64,000 bases of DNA from Mariniflexile maritimum (GTDB taxonomy: Bacteria; Bacteroidota; Bacteroidia; Flavobacteriales; Flavobacteriaceae): contig NZ_WRPN01000001.1 of NCBI RefSeq assembly GCF_009746565.1, positions 576,923 through 640,922 of the forward strand, read 5' to 3'. Below, piece after piece: positions 37,266 through 46,011 of this stretch. The first letter of the stretch is position 1; each line of letters opens with the position of its first letter. The notes under the pieces were generated by a model, which saw only the letters and a list, made by a program, of their open reading frames with translations, ran no database searches and was not told where the DNA came from. The position numbers and the translations under genes are program-made.

Positions 37266-38066
37266 TTACTGCATGGGGTAGTTCAGTACCAAGGTAACCC
37301 CTTTGTTTGGTTGCGAGGTTAATTCTAAATAACTTTTAATCAGGGCTGCCCTACTCTTCATATTAATTAAGCCAGAACCCTTTTCAACATCATTTATATT
37401 AAACCCTTTCCCATCTTCGGTAGCGGTAATGGTTAATTGTGTGGGTTGGTAATTTAAGATGATTTTCAGGTTTTTTGCTTCGGAATATTTAACGGCGTTT
37501 GATAAAAATTCCTGAAGAATCCTAAAAATTATGATTTCATGCTTTGGCTCCTTAAAATCAAGCTTATCACCAATAATTTCAAGTTCTGCCGAATTGAACT
37601 TCATTTTTTTCAATCGGTTCAATTCGTTTATAATCGATTTTTCAAAACCAATATTCAGTACCACTTCATTATTCAATGTTTTTGATAATTGACGCACTTC
37701 GGCTAAACTATCCTTCAAAGCATCGGAAGTGTCTTTAAATTTTTCTTTCACATCATCGGCCACCTGCATTTTTAAAATACTAAGTTGCATACTGGCAAAT
37801 GACAGTAATTGCCCAACATTATCATGCAGTTCCCAACCAATATTTTTTAGGGTTTGCTCTTGTGTTTCAGCTTGTGCTTGGGCTATTTCGGCTTCAAAAA
37901 GTTGTTGTTGTTTTATTTTATCGAGTAAAAGTTTGTTTTTTCGCTTTAAAAAAACCACGAAAAATATAATAACCAGCGTGGTTACAATTACCAAAACGGC
38001 AATCATATAAATTAGCAAATAACGTTCGGAAGCTGTACTAGCTAGTTGTTCTCTGGTTTGCACCAT
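37266..38066 (-). CDS. HisKA_3-type sensor histidine kinase
   Basis: A 266-residue kinase. One transmembrane helix (about residues 17-40, YLLIYMIAVLVIVTTLVIIFF) leads to a coiled coil (41-75), the phospho-acceptor helix KNIGWELHDNVGQLLSFASM with the phosphorylatable histidine in ELHDNVGQ, and a GHKL ATPase domain with N box EFLSNAVKYSEA and G box TEDGKGFNI and GLINMKSRA. This is the NarX/DesK class. There is no periplasmic sensor domain, so sensing probably lies with the membrane protein encoded just upstream, whose gene overlaps by 25 bp. No response-regulator gene is next to it. The start at 38066 gives MVQTREQLAS. Confidence 0.87.
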   Translation of the reverse strand: MVQTREQLASTASERYLLIYMIAVLVIVTTLVIIFFVVFLKRKNKLLLDKIKQQQLFEAEIAQAQAETQEQTLKNIGWELHDNVGQLLSFASMQLSILKMQVADDVKEKFKDTSDALKDSLAEVRQLSKTLNNEVVLNIGFEKSIINELNRLKKMKFNSAELEIIGDKLDFKEPKHEIIIFRILQEFLSNAVKYSEAKNLKIILNYQPTQLTITATEDGKGFNINDVEKGSGLINMKSRAALIKSYLELTSQPNKGVTLVLNYPMQ

Positions 38067-38746
38067 ATTAAAGCAAAGGTAAAAGTTGAATACATACAAA
38101 TATTAGCAAATAAATAGATATAACGTCTTAAGTGGATATATGCTATATCTTTATGCTCGCCATAAATATCATAAAAAACTATTGGGGTAATAATGAGCCA
38201 CCAAATAAAAATTGCAGCACTAATGTAAAAATTAAGGGATTTATAAAACGTTAAAATCCTATCACTTTGTAGTGTTTCAAAAAAATAAAATGCCGTACAC
38301 AAAAATATAATTATAGCCCCCATGATGCTTATTATTGGAAAAAACCTTGAGAAAAAATAATCCAAATGAATGAGAATATAGAATACTGAAACCGTAAGGA
38401 AAACGAGTCCAGCATATTTGATTATAACCCTAAATAGTTCTGTTCTTAAAATTTTTCGATAATAGAAAACAAAAAACAAAATAGCTCCAATTTTCCAAAA
38501 TAAAGTTGACCACCAGTAATTTTGCTCTAAAATTGTGTCTTTTAAAAAACCTAGAATGCCATTATTTCTAATAAGCTTAGTGTAAGTATTTAACAAATCA
38601 CCTAGCGAAAGGTAAATGAGAAAAAAAATAAAATATTTAGCGGCGGTATCTTTGTACTTTCTAAAAAGTATAAGCCCTGTTGTTGCCGCTAAAATTTCTA
38701 CAAAACGCGTAAATAATGAATAATTTTCTAAAATGAATTGTTCCAC
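38042..38746 (-). CDS. Seven-helix integral membrane protein, putative sensor partner of the kinase
   Basis: 234 residues, almost wholly membrane-embedded, with about seven hydrophobic helices (near residues 15-30, 40-55, 80-100, 108-128, 135-155, 168-190, 210-230) and a short hydrophilic N-terminus. No signature motif or enzymatic residue stands out. It overlaps the kinase gene by 25 bp and begins 5 bp after the preceding gene, so all three are surely cotranscribed. The 7TM-plus-HisKA_3 arrangement resembles bacterial 7TMR-kinase receptors in which the two parts are separate, but no 7TMR-DISM extracellular domain is present. The function is inferred only from context. Confidence 0.75.
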   Translation of the reverse strand: MEQFILENYSLFTRFVEILAATTGLILFRKYKDTAAKYFIFFLIYLSLGDLLNTYTKLIRNNGILGFLKDTILEQNYWWSTLFWKIGAILFFVFYYRKILRTELFRVIIKYAGLVFLTVSVFYILIHLDYFFSRFFPIISIMGAIIIFLCTAFYFFETLQSDRILTFYKSLNFYISAAIFIWWLIITPIVFYDIYGEHKDIAYIHLRRYIYLFANICMYSTFTFALIWCKPENN

Positions 38747-38751
38747 AGAAA

Positions 38752-39258
38752 TTAATTTGGATAGCCATCAGGACCTCCATCGCCATCGTTTAAAGGGTTT
38801 ACTGGCAAATCATCATCATTACTGGGCGGTAATGTAAAAGTACTTGCTTTTGATTGCGTTTTTTTACCCGTTGGCACCAAGAACATGGTGGTTAAGTTTC
38901 TCTTTGTTTCATCTGCATTTTTACCATAAACACCTAAATACACCCGAATACCCGTCATGGCGTAACCCAAACTGTCCGCTTGATTTTTGGCATATACTAA
39001 ATAGTTTTCAATATCTTCTAAAGTCCAATAGGTTGAGCGATCATCCTCTTTTCTTCCTTGTTTTTGTGCTGCGGAATCTACGGCCGCTTTTCTATAAATA
39101 GTCCATTCTTCATTCAGTAATTTAGCCTGTTCCTGTGAAATAACACCTTTTGGCTTTACAATTCTAGTGATGGGTTCTTCAAGTTGCCTGGGACAAAAAT
39201 AATAGGTTAATACCGCTCCAATAATGAAACCTAAAATAAGATAACTAACATTCTTCAT
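38752..39258 (-). CDS. Membrane-anchored protein of unknown function
   Basis: 168 residues. A single N-terminal hydrophobic helix (about residues 5-20, YLILGFIIGAVLTYYF) is followed by a soluble domain: helical QEQAKLLNEEWTIYRKAAVD, DIENYLVYAKNQADSLGYAM, and strands GIRVYLGVYG and NLTTMFLVPTG. The C-terminal ~35 residues are disordered-looking, rich in Asp, Pro and Gly. The helical-plus-strand core recurs in Bacteroidetes unknown proteins. It leads the three-gene operon with the membrane protein and histidine kinase, so it may be a ligand-binding or accessory protein of that sensor. I do not recognise a named domain. Confidence 0.7.
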   Translation of the reverse strand: MKNVSYLILGFIIGAVLTYYFCPRQLEEPITRIVKPKGVISQEQAKLLNEEWTIYRKAAVDSAAQKQGRKEDDRSTYWTLEDIENYLVYAKNQADSLGYAMTGIRVYLGVYGKNADETKRNLTTMFLVPTGKKTQSKASTFTLPPSNDDDLPVNPLNDGDGGPDGYPN

Positions 39259-39343
39259 GAGTTTTTTTTAATTGATTAATAATAGCTCTTAAAAATAGCA
39301 AAAAAATTCAACCCATACCGAAATTGCGGCACGATAATACAAT

Positions 39344-40162
39344 TTAACCAGAAACCAAACTTCCCCATTCCGTCCATGAGCCATCATAAACCGACGTGTT
39401 TTGGTAACCAACCATGGTAGCCCCTAAAGCCAAAACACAGGCCGTAATGCCCGAACCGCAGGTAAAAATAACAGGTTCTTCTTTGTTAACTAATTTTTGA
39501 AACGCCGTTTCCATAGCATTTTTAGCGATGAATTTGTTGTCTTCCAACAAGGTTTCAAAAGGTAAATTAACCGAACTTGGAATTGTGCCCATGCGCAAGC
39601 CTTCCCTAGGTTCGGGCTCTAGGCTTTTAAACCTGCCTTCTGAACGGGCATCGATAATGGTATTGCTTTTTGTTTCCGAAGCCTGCTTCATGGCATCAAA
39701 AAATACCATCCGTTCCGGCTGGTAAGTCGCCACAAAATCTCCAGGTTTAATAGGGGTTTGGTTGATAACCTCAATTTTATAACCTGCCTTTTTCCATTCC
39801 GGAAAGCCACCATCCAAAACCGCCACGTTATCAAAACCAAAAGCCTTAAACAGCCACCAAACCCGTGCACTGGAATAAATGCCCTTATCATCGGAAACCA
39901 CAATGGCACTGTTGTTATTAATTCCTAACGCACGGGCTTCGGTTTGAAATTGTTCTTGCGAAGGGAACGTGGAAGGGAACGGTGCAGCCGTATCGCTAAA
40001 CTTATTTTTTATATCGAAAAAACGGATATGAGGAATGTGAAACGTGGTTTCATCAAACTTTTTATTGATAGTGCCATCCAATACTATCAAATTTTCAGCT
40101 TCCAAATGGTCGTGAAGCCATGAAACAGATACGATGGGTTGCGAAAAAGTGATTTTAGCCAT
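39344..40162 (-). CDS. Sulfurtransferase, two rhodanese domains (3-mercaptopyruvate sulfurtransferase type)
   Basis: A 272-residue tandem rhodanese. The inactive N-terminal domain (residues ~1-140) holds DDKGIYSSARVWWLFKAFG, and the C-terminal domain carries the catalytic cysteine in FTCGSGITACVLALG. The CGSGxTA loop is that of mercaptopyruvate sulfurtransferases, in contrast to the CRKG(V/I)T loop of thiosulfate rhodaneses. It moves sulfur from 3-mercaptopyruvate to a thiol acceptor in cysteine catabolism. It is a single gene. Confidence 0.93.
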   Translation of the reverse strand: MAKITFSQPIVSVSWLHDHLEAENLIVLDGTINKKFDETTFHIPHIRFFDIKNKFSDTAAPFPSTFPSQEQFQTEARALGINNNSAIVVSDDKGIYSSARVWWLFKAFGFDNVAVLDGGFPEWKKAGYKIEVINQTPIKPGDFVATYQPERMVFFDAMKQASETKSNTIIDARSEGRFKSLEPEPREGLRMGTIPSSVNLPFETLLEDNKFIAKNAMETAFQKLVNKEEPVIFTCGSGITACVLALGATMVGYQNTSVYDGSWTEWGSLVSG

Positions 40163-40238
40163 GGTATGAAGTTTTGAATTATGAAATTAGGATGATAACT
40201 TATTATTATTTTTTATATAACAACTTGAAAATCAATAA

Positions 40239-41687
40239 TTAAGAATCCAAATCGAAGGTTTCGGTCGGGTTTTTTTCTTCATTATAATCCAACAGGTTCT
40301 CTCCATTGGCTATTATGGTACAAACAGCGGCATCGCCCGTAACGTTTACCACGGTTCTGAACATATCCAGTATTCTATCAACGGGAAAAATAATGGCTAT
40401 CCACGCCGGATTCAACCCTACGGAATTGAGCACCACAATTAACATAACCAAACCCGCACTTGGCACTGCTGCCGACCCAATAGATGCCAACGTGGTGGTA
40501 ATTACAACGGTAATTTGCTGACCAACGGTTAAATCGATCATGTGCATTTGGGCCAAAAAAACAACGGCAACCGCTTGGTACAAACTGGTACCGTCCATAT
40601 TTACGGTAGCACCAATGGGCAACACAAAACTGCTTATTTTTTTATCGACCCCTAAATTTTGCTCTACACACTCCATGGTTACGGGCAATGTAGCGGCACT
40701 GCTTGAGGTGGAAAATGCCAGAGTTTGCGCGGGACTCATAGCCTTAAAGAACCCCAGATATGATATTTTTTTTACAAAGGACTTTAATATGGATGGATAC
40801 ACCACAAAAATCATGAGCAACAAACCAATTAACACGGTTAAGGAATACCAACTTAAACCTTTAAAAATCTCAAGCACTTTTCCTATATCGTTGCCCGCCA
40901 TTTTACTAACCACGCCCGCCAATAGAGCAAACACAAAAAAAGGTGCCGCCTGCATTACCAAATCAACCATTTTTAAGAAGACCTCGTTAATGCCATCAAC
41001 CAGGATTAAAACGGGTTGCGATTTTTGGTTGGGAATGAAAAGCAAGCAAACGCCGAAAAAAATAGCAAAAAAGATGATTTGCAGCATTAAACCATTATTT
41101 GAAAGCGAAAAGAAAAAATTATCGGGAACTATATCCACCAACGGTTGCAGTGGCGACACTTGGGTTTGTTTATTGGCAGTTTCAATTTTATCGGAAACGG
41201 TGGTTTCCTTTAATTCTGATTTTGATAGTTCTGTAATCTCTTGAGCACGTTCAACAAACGCTGGGTCTTTCAGGTAATTGATGCCGTCCTTTGCCTCATG
41301 TCCTTCAGAAGCTGCCCAAATTTCATAACGTATGCGGTTGTCAATCCTGCTTTGTTCGTCCATCAACCTACCCGGTTTTATGGCATTAACCAATAGCAAC
41401 CCCAACGAAATTGCCATTAGCGTCGTTACCAAATAAATAAGCAGGGTTTTACCGCCCATGCGCCCCAAACTTGCAGGGTCGCCAATATTGGCTACTCCAC
41501 CAATAATAGAAAACAGTACCAAAGGCACCGCAATAAGTTTTAAAAGATTGATAAAAATGGTACCGAAAGGATTTATCCAATTTAAAGTAAACGTACTCCA
41601 CCCCAACCAACTTGATAGTAATGCCCAAATAATACCAAGCGACATGCCTATTAATATTTTCCAGTGGAGTGCGAGTTTGTTTTTCAT
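40239..41687 (-). CDS. Dicarboxylate/amino-acid:cation symporter (DAACS family)
   Basis: A 482-residue polytopic transporter of the GltP/DctA type. It has the membrane helices expected (from LHWKILIGMSLGIIWALLS on), the serine-rich re-entrant loop SPAQTLAFSTSSSAATLPVT (hairpin HP1) and the conserved TVNMDGTSLYQAVAVVF in TM7, followed by LASIGSAAVPSAGLVMLIV (HP2). These bind substrate and Na+ or H+. A hydrophilic insertion of about 60 residues (near 120-180) follows TM3 and lengthens the protein beyond E. coli GltP. The substrate could be glutamate, aspartate or C4-dicarboxylates. Confidence 0.92.
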   Translation of the reverse strand: MKNKLALHWKILIGMSLGIIWALLSSWLGWSTFTLNWINPFGTIFINLLKLIAVPLVLFSIIGGVANIGDPASLGRMGGKTLLIYLVTTLMAISLGLLLVNAIKPGRLMDEQSRIDNRIRYEIWAASEGHEAKDGINYLKDPAFVERAQEITELSKSELKETTVSDKIETANKQTQVSPLQPLVDIVPDNFFFSLSNNGLMLQIIFFAIFFGVCLLFIPNQKSQPVLILVDGINEVFLKMVDLVMQAAPFFVFALLAGVVSKMAGNDIGKVLEIFKGLSWYSLTVLIGLLLMIFVVYPSILKSFVKKISYLGFFKAMSPAQTLAFSTSSSAATLPVTMECVEQNLGVDKKISSFVLPIGATVNMDGTSLYQAVAVVFLAQMHMIDLTVGQQITVVITTTLASIGSAAVPSAGLVMLIVVLNSVGLNPAWIAIIFPVDRILDMFRTVVNVTGDAAVCTIIANGENLLDYNEEKNPTETFDLDS

Positions 41688-41972
41688 ATAATAGCGCGTT
41701 ATATTTTAAAATTGGTTTACAACCATTAAATTCCAAAAAAGTAAATTCAAAATAAAAAGCAAGATACTAATTTTAACCGTTTTTTATGGTTTGATGATAA
41801 TTTAAACATAAATTTCAATAAATATAAATAAGTAAACCAAAAGAAGTGTTGCAAAATACGGGTTAGAGAATCGAACTTGATGGCCTTGTAAAATCCTACC
41901 ATTTCATTGAATCATCAATAAAAAACACAATTAACAAGCTCATAAAACACTGTAGAAAATCTGTAATGGCTA

Positions 41973-42647
41973 TTAATACAATAGTTTTGCCGTGATGTAA
42001 TTTAACATTTTTTCTACTTCGGCATATTTATTTTCCTTTTCTTTTATATCGGTAAGTCTTGGTAAATGTTTGGCAAAGTAAAGTTGGTCGTTCGACATTT
42101 CAAACAAGGTACTCGCCAACGTATAGGGATATTCAAATGTAGGGGCTATATCTAAAATAACACCAGCAACCATGGTTATGAGTTCTTTATAGTTTTTAAA
42201 AAATCCTTTTCCATTTTCTTCGTCAACACCCTTGGTCCTGTAGGCCTTGGTGCCTTCACTAATCATGATGCTGTGCAATTTGTTTTCGTCAACATAGTCG
42301 TTGCTCGGATTGTCCATGGAAGCCAGCACAAAAGAATTGATGATGATTTCGAGTTTTTTCTTTGGGTCATCAATATTCATGGTATTGATTTTAATAAGAT
42401 AAGATACCCAGGCCCAATACCATGAAACCAAATAGATGAGCAAAGCATGTTTGTTTTCAAAATAACGATAAATAGAAGCTTCGGTAGAATTTATTTCCTG
42501 CGCCAGTTTTTTAAAGTTAAAAGCTTCAAAACCAACATCTTCAATAAGTAAAATGCTGTGCTTAATAATATTTCTTCCTAATGGAGAATCTTGCGGATCT
42601 TTTAAATAGATGCCTTCATTGAGGGATATTTTAATTTCTATTGACAT
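41973..42647 (-). CDS. TetR/AcrR family transcriptional regulator
   Basis: A 224-residue regulator with an N-terminal helix-turn-helix (residues ~25-75): FNFKKLAQEINSTEASIYRYF and the recognition helix followed by NKHALLIYL. The C-terminal ~150 residues form the ligand domain and are unlike any that I recognise. It is divergent from the carbonic anhydrase gene across 166 bp that contains two dyads, so it probably controls itself and the island to its right (42814-46509). Confidence 0.86.
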   Translation of the reverse strand: MSIEIKISLNEGIYLKDPQDSPLGRNIIKHSILLIEDVGFEAFNFKKLAQEINSTEASIYRYFENKHALLIYLVSWYWAWVSYLIKINTMNIDDPKKKLEIIINSFVLASMDNPSNDYVDENKLHSIMISEGTKAYRTKGVDEENGKGFFKNYKELITMVAGVILDIAPTFEYPYTLASTLFEMSNDQLYFAKHLPRLTDIKEKENKYAEVEKMLNYITAKLLY

Positions 42648-42678
42648 AATTCCAGTTCTAAAACCTCAAAGTTAAACA

Positions 42679-42699
42679 ATTTAAAACAATAGTTTAAAT
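42679..42699. promoter_or_regulatory. Dyad near the tetR start
   Basis: ATTTAAA (42679-42685) and TTTAAAT (42693-42699) flank a 7-bp spacer, 32 bp upstream of the TetR gene. The form suits a TetR dimer. Confidence 0.4.
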
Positions 42700-42730
42700 A
42701 TCAATTAAAATATTTTTACTTTTTTTTATG

Positions 42731-42743
42731 ATAGTATTACTAT
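42731..42743. promoter_or_regulatory. Dyad in the tetR/carbonic anhydrase intergenic region
   Basis: ATAGTATTACTAT is a perfect 13-bp inverted repeat with a single central base, 71 bp upstream of the carbonic anhydrase ATG. Confidence 0.4.
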
Positions 42744-42813
42744 TATTTTGAAAATTAATTTATATATTTGAAAAAATAATTATTAAAACATTAAACAATA
42801 AAATCAATAATTT

Positions 42814-43575
42814 ATGAAAACTACATTTCCATTATCATTATCAATTATGTTAACCGCCACGATGCTAATGTCTTGCAAAGAGGCGACTAAACAAACAGAA
42901 GAAGCCGTTACAGTTCAAGAAGCTACCGAACAACCAGTAGCTATTGATGATGTGATGACAAAAGAAGACCAAGCCCAACTTACGCCACAAATGGTTATTG
43001 ACGACCTGAAATCTGGAAACGAACGCTTTGTAAACCAACAATCTACCAACCGAAACTTTGGTGAACAAGTACGCCAAACGGCAACAGGACAATACCCAAA
43101 AGCTATTATTTTAAGCTGTGTGGATAGCCGTGTACCTGTTGAAGATGTTTTTGATCAAGGCATAGGCGACATATTTGTGGGAAGAATTGCTGGAAACTTT
43201 GTAAACACCGATTTATTGGGCAGTATGGGATTTGCTACCAAAGTTGCCGGTGCCAAATTGGTAGTTATCATGGGCCATACCGCTTGTGGAGCTGTAAAAG
43301 GAGCCATTGATAAAGCAGAATTGGGCAACTTAACGTCCCTTCTGAAAAACATTGAACCCGCTGTTGCCGCTACTGCCGAACCGGGTGATGCCAAAGACCG
43401 TACTTCTAAAAACGATGATTTTGTGGATGCGGTTATTGAAAAAAACGTGTTGTTAAATGTTGAAAAAACACTAAAACAAAGCCCCGTTTTGGCTGAAATG
43501 GTGAAAAATGGCGAAATAAAAGTAGTAGGCGCTAATTATGACCTTGCTACTGGTAAGGTTAACTTTTTTGAATAA
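42814..43575 (+). CDS. Beta-carbonic anhydrase lipoprotein
   Basis: A 253-residue beta-class carbonic anhydrase with a lipobox. The signal peptide ends in ATMLMSC, so the mature cysteine at about residue 21 should be lipidated and the enzyme held in the periplasm or on the outer membrane. The zinc ligands follow the beta-CA pattern: LSCVDSRVPVED (Cys and the Asp-Arg dyad) and GHTACGAVKGA (His and Cys). It interconverts CO2 and bicarbonate. It is the first gene of an apparent island (DUF2490, nhaA, lipoprotein, MscS) that ties it to pH or ion homeostasis. A terminator-like hairpin separates it from the next gene. Confidence 0.92.
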   Translation: MKTTFPLSLSIMLTATMLMSCKEATKQTEEAVTVQEATEQPVAIDDVMTKEDQAQLTPQMVIDDLKSGNERFVNQQSTNRNFGEQVRQTATGQYPKAIILSCVDSRVPVEDVFDQGIGDIFVGRIAGNFVNTDLLGSMGFATKVAGAKLVVIMGHTACGAVKGAIDKAELGNLTSLLKNIEPAVAATAEPGDAKDRTSKNDDFVDAVIEKNVLLNVEKTLKQSPVLAEMVKNGEIKVVGANYDLATGKVNFFE

Positions 43576-43583
43576 ATAAATAC

Positions 43584-43650
43584 AAAAGAGTGGTCACTTA
43601 AAAGCACATTCATTATTTGTTTGTGTATCATCACTGTTGACCACTCTTTT
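43584..43650 (+). terminator. Terminator after the carbonic anhydrase gene
   Basis: AAAAGAGTGGTCA (43584-43596) pairs with TGACCACTCTTTT (43638-43650), followed by a T run. The loop is 41 nt. Read-through into the downstream genes would be partial. Confidence 0.75.
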
Positions 43651-43671
43651 TTTTTTAAAAGTAATTTACAA

Positions 43672-44331
43672 ATGAAAAAAACCTATTTTTTATTAGCATT
43701 ACTGTGGCCTATGTTGTCCATTGGACAAGACAGTAATTTTGGAAATTGGCTTATTTATTTTGGTAACAAAAAAATAGATGCCAAATGGAACTGGCACCAC
43801 GAAGTACAGTACCGAAACTACAACGCCATTGGCGATCTTGAGCAACTCTTGTTACGAACGGGCATTGGCTATAATTTAACCGAAAACAACAACAACGTGC
43901 TTTTGGGCTATGGCTATATTTTAAGCGAAAATTATATCGCAGCTTCAAACGATAAAAATGCGGTAAACGAGCACCGCATTTATCAACAGTTCATTACAAG
44001 ACAACAGATAAATCGTGTTGGCATTCAGCACAGGTACCGCTTTGAGCAACGTTTTGTTGAAGACGACTTCAAACTTCGCTTTCGTTATTTTTTAGTTTTC
44101 AACATCCCATTAAACAATGCCGAAATTGTGGACAAAACCCTTTATTTGTCAACATACAATGAAATTTTCCTGAACACAAAAAATAACGTCTTTGATAGGA
44201 ATAGGCTCTATTCAGGTTTAGGTTACAGGTTAAGCCCTTCTTTGAAATTTGAAATTGGCTACATGAACCAATTTCTTGCCAATAAAACCAATCGTGATCA
44301 GCTTAACCTAATCACCTTTTATAACTTTTAA
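43672..44331 (+). CDS. DUF2490 outer-membrane-like protein
   Basis: A 219-residue exported protein with a signal peptide ending in LSIGQ. The mature part is rich in alternating aromatic strands (WLIYFGNKKIDAKWNWHHEV, QHRYRFEQRFVEDDFKLRFR) and ends with LNLITFYNF, a terminal aromatic residue expected of an outer-membrane beta-barrel. It matches DUF2490, of unknown function. It starts 9 bp before nhaA's ATG would begin after its stop, so it is cotranscribed with nhaA. The start at 43672 sits just after the terminator. Confidence 0.85.
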   Translation: MKKTYFLLALLWPMLSIGQDSNFGNWLIYFGNKKIDAKWNWHHEVQYRNYNAIGDLEQLLLRTGIGYNLTENNNNVLLGYGYILSENYIAASNDKNAVNEHRIYQQFITRQQINRVGIQHRYRFEQRFVEDDFKLRFRYFLVFNIPLNNAEIVDKTLYLSTYNEIFLNTKNNVFDRNRLYSGLGYRLSPSLKFEIGYMNQFLANKTNRDQLNLITFYNF

Positions 44332-44340
44332 ACAATACCC

Positions 44341-45645
44341 ATGCTAAACAATAAAATTTTAACGCCTTTTCAAAAATTTACTAAAATTGAAAGCTTTAGC
44401 GGTATTTTATTGGTTTTGGCAACCATAATAGCCTTAATTTGGGCCAATTCACCCGTTTCTGATAGCTATTTTTCATTATGGAACAGCAAAATTGGTTTTG
44501 GTTTTGCCGGTTTTGAACTTTACAAACCGCTTCTGTTATGGATTAATGACCTGTTAATGGCCATTTTTTTCTTTGTGATTGGTCTTGAAATTAAGCGGGA
44601 ACTTTTGGTGGGCGAACTAAATACCACCAAAAAAATGGTTTTCCCCTTGGTGGGTGCCTTGGGTGGTATGGCATTGCCCGTTATTTTGTTCATTTTCATT
44701 AACCAAAACCCCGAAACCGCAAAAGGTTGGGGCGTTCCTATGGCTACGGATATTGCCTTTGCATTGGCAATTTTAAAATTGCTTGGTAACAAAGTACCAA
44801 TGGCCCTCAAAATATTCCTCACGGCATTTGCCATTATCGATGATATGGCCGCTGTTTTGATTATTGCCATTTTTTATAGTGGCAACCTACAAATAACCAT
44901 GCTTTTATTGGCATTGGCATTTTTAGCTATGCTGTACTTGCTCTCGTACAAAGGCTTCTACTCAAAATTTTTGCTGGTTTTTGTGGGTGCCCTGGTTTGG
45001 TTTTTATTTTTAAAAAGTGGCATACATCCAACAATAGCGGGCGTTTTACTGGCTTTTTCCGTGCCTTTACAACAAAAAATAAACACAGCTACTTTTATAT
45101 CTAGCCTAAATAACATTTCTGAAAAAATAAATAAAAGTTCAGAAAAGAAAAAATCGGTTCTTACTAAAAAACAAATTCAAGAAATAGATAATTTGGAAGA
45201 TTGGACTTCAAAATACCAGTCGCCCTTGCAGCATTTGGAACATCGTTTGCACGATTGGGTGGCCTATTTCATCATACCTTTATTTGCTTTGGCCAATGCT
45301 GGCGTGGTGTTGAGTACGGATATTCAGCTCGATCAATCGCTAATAGTTACTATAATAATTTGTTTGGTTGCCGGAAACAGCATTGGTATAACCTCGTTAA
45401 TATTTCTGGCAAAAAAAATGCGGTTAATTGAAATTCCAAAAGATATTAATAGGCGCCATATCATTGGGGTTTCCTTTATTGCCGGGGTTGGGTTTACCAT
45501 GTCCATTTTCATTGCGAGTCTTGCTTTTGAAAACAAACCCGAATATCTTGATGCTGCCAAAATAGGCATACTCATTGGTTCCTTTGTATCGGGCTTGATT
45601 GGTTATATCGTCTTGTCGCGTACCTCAAAAATAAAAAACACGTAA
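44341..45645 (+). CDS. nhaA: Na+/H+ antiporter NhaA
   Basis: A 434-residue inner-membrane antiporter that exchanges Na+ or Li+ for H+ at alkaline pH or high salt. About twelve helices are present; the paired aspartates of the ion site are in AFAIIDDMAAVLI, and the MATDIAFALAILKLLG helix is the conserved assembly with the unwound segment. An extra hydrophilic loop (about residues 255-290, rich in Lys, Ser and Glu) is inserted before the LQHLEHRLHDWVAYFIIPLF motif, as in other Bacteroidetes NhaA. It lies 9 bp after the DUF2490 gene and 16 bp before the lipoprotein gene. Confidence 0.95.
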   Translation: MLNNKILTPFQKFTKIESFSGILLVLATIIALIWANSPVSDSYFSLWNSKIGFGFAGFELYKPLLLWINDLLMAIFFFVIGLEIKRELLVGELNTTKKMVFPLVGALGGMALPVILFIFINQNPETAKGWGVPMATDIAFALAILKLLGNKVPMALKIFLTAFAIIDDMAAVLIIAIFYSGNLQITMLLLALAFLAMLYLLSYKGFYSKFLLVFVGALVWFLFLKSGIHPTIAGVLLAFSVPLQQKINTATFISSLNNISEKINKSSEKKKSVLTKKQIQEIDNLEDWTSKYQSPLQHLEHRLHDWVAYFIIPLFALANAGVVLSTDIQLDQSLIVTIIICLVAGNSIGITSLIFLAKKMRLIEIPKDINRRHIIGVSFIAGVGFTMSIFIASLAFENKPEYLDAAKIGILIGSFVSGLIGYIVLSRTSKIKNT

Positions 45646-45661
45646 CTTAAAAAAATATAGT

Positions 45662-45934
45662 ATGATGAAACATTTTAATCGCACATTCATAGCTGCTGGA
45701 GTTTCAATATTGGTTTTTACATCCTGTGAAAACGTAAGCAATAAGGTTGAGACCCAATTAAACAACCTTACAAACAAGGCCAACCAACTAGATTCTATAA
45801 TCAATACCGAAATGGATAAGGTGATCAAGCTAGATTCGGTAATAAATTTAGAAGATTTGAAGGTAAAAAAACTCGACTCGCTAGTAAAGGAAACCTCGAC
45901 AAAACTTGATTCTATTTGGAAAAAGCATAAATGA
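45662..45934 (+). CDS. Small coiled-coil lipoprotein
   Basis: 90 residues. The signal peptide ends in ILVFTSC, a lipobox that gives a 64-residue or so mature lipoprotein. The rest is a predicted coiled coil with a repeated LDS motif: ANQLDSIIN, IKLDSVIN, KKLDSLVK, TKLDSIWK. Size, lipid anchor and long helix recall E. coli Lpp, although no peptidoglycan-linking C-terminal lysine pattern beyond KKHK can be claimed. It belongs to the island with nhaA (16 bp upstream) and the MscS gene (77 bp downstream). Confidence 0.72.
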   Translation: MMKHFNRTFIAAGVSILVFTSCENVSNKVETQLNNLTNKANQLDSIINTEMDKVIKLDSVINLEDLKVKKLDSLVKETSTKLDSIWKKHK

Positions 45935-46011
45935 TGACTATCTACTTCATCATTTAGAGTTAACGTTTCAATTTTTAACCATTTTTGATTTTGATTTATA
46001 AAAAATAAATT

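Noticed and set aside
40540..41244. A 234-codon plus-strand open frame
   Set aside because: Antisense to the dicarboxylate symporter, with no own upstream signals.
41855..41895. A tRNA gene on the minus strand
   Set aside because: The T-loop word is there, but no D-arm, anticodon arm or pairing T-stem follows; not a functional tRNA.
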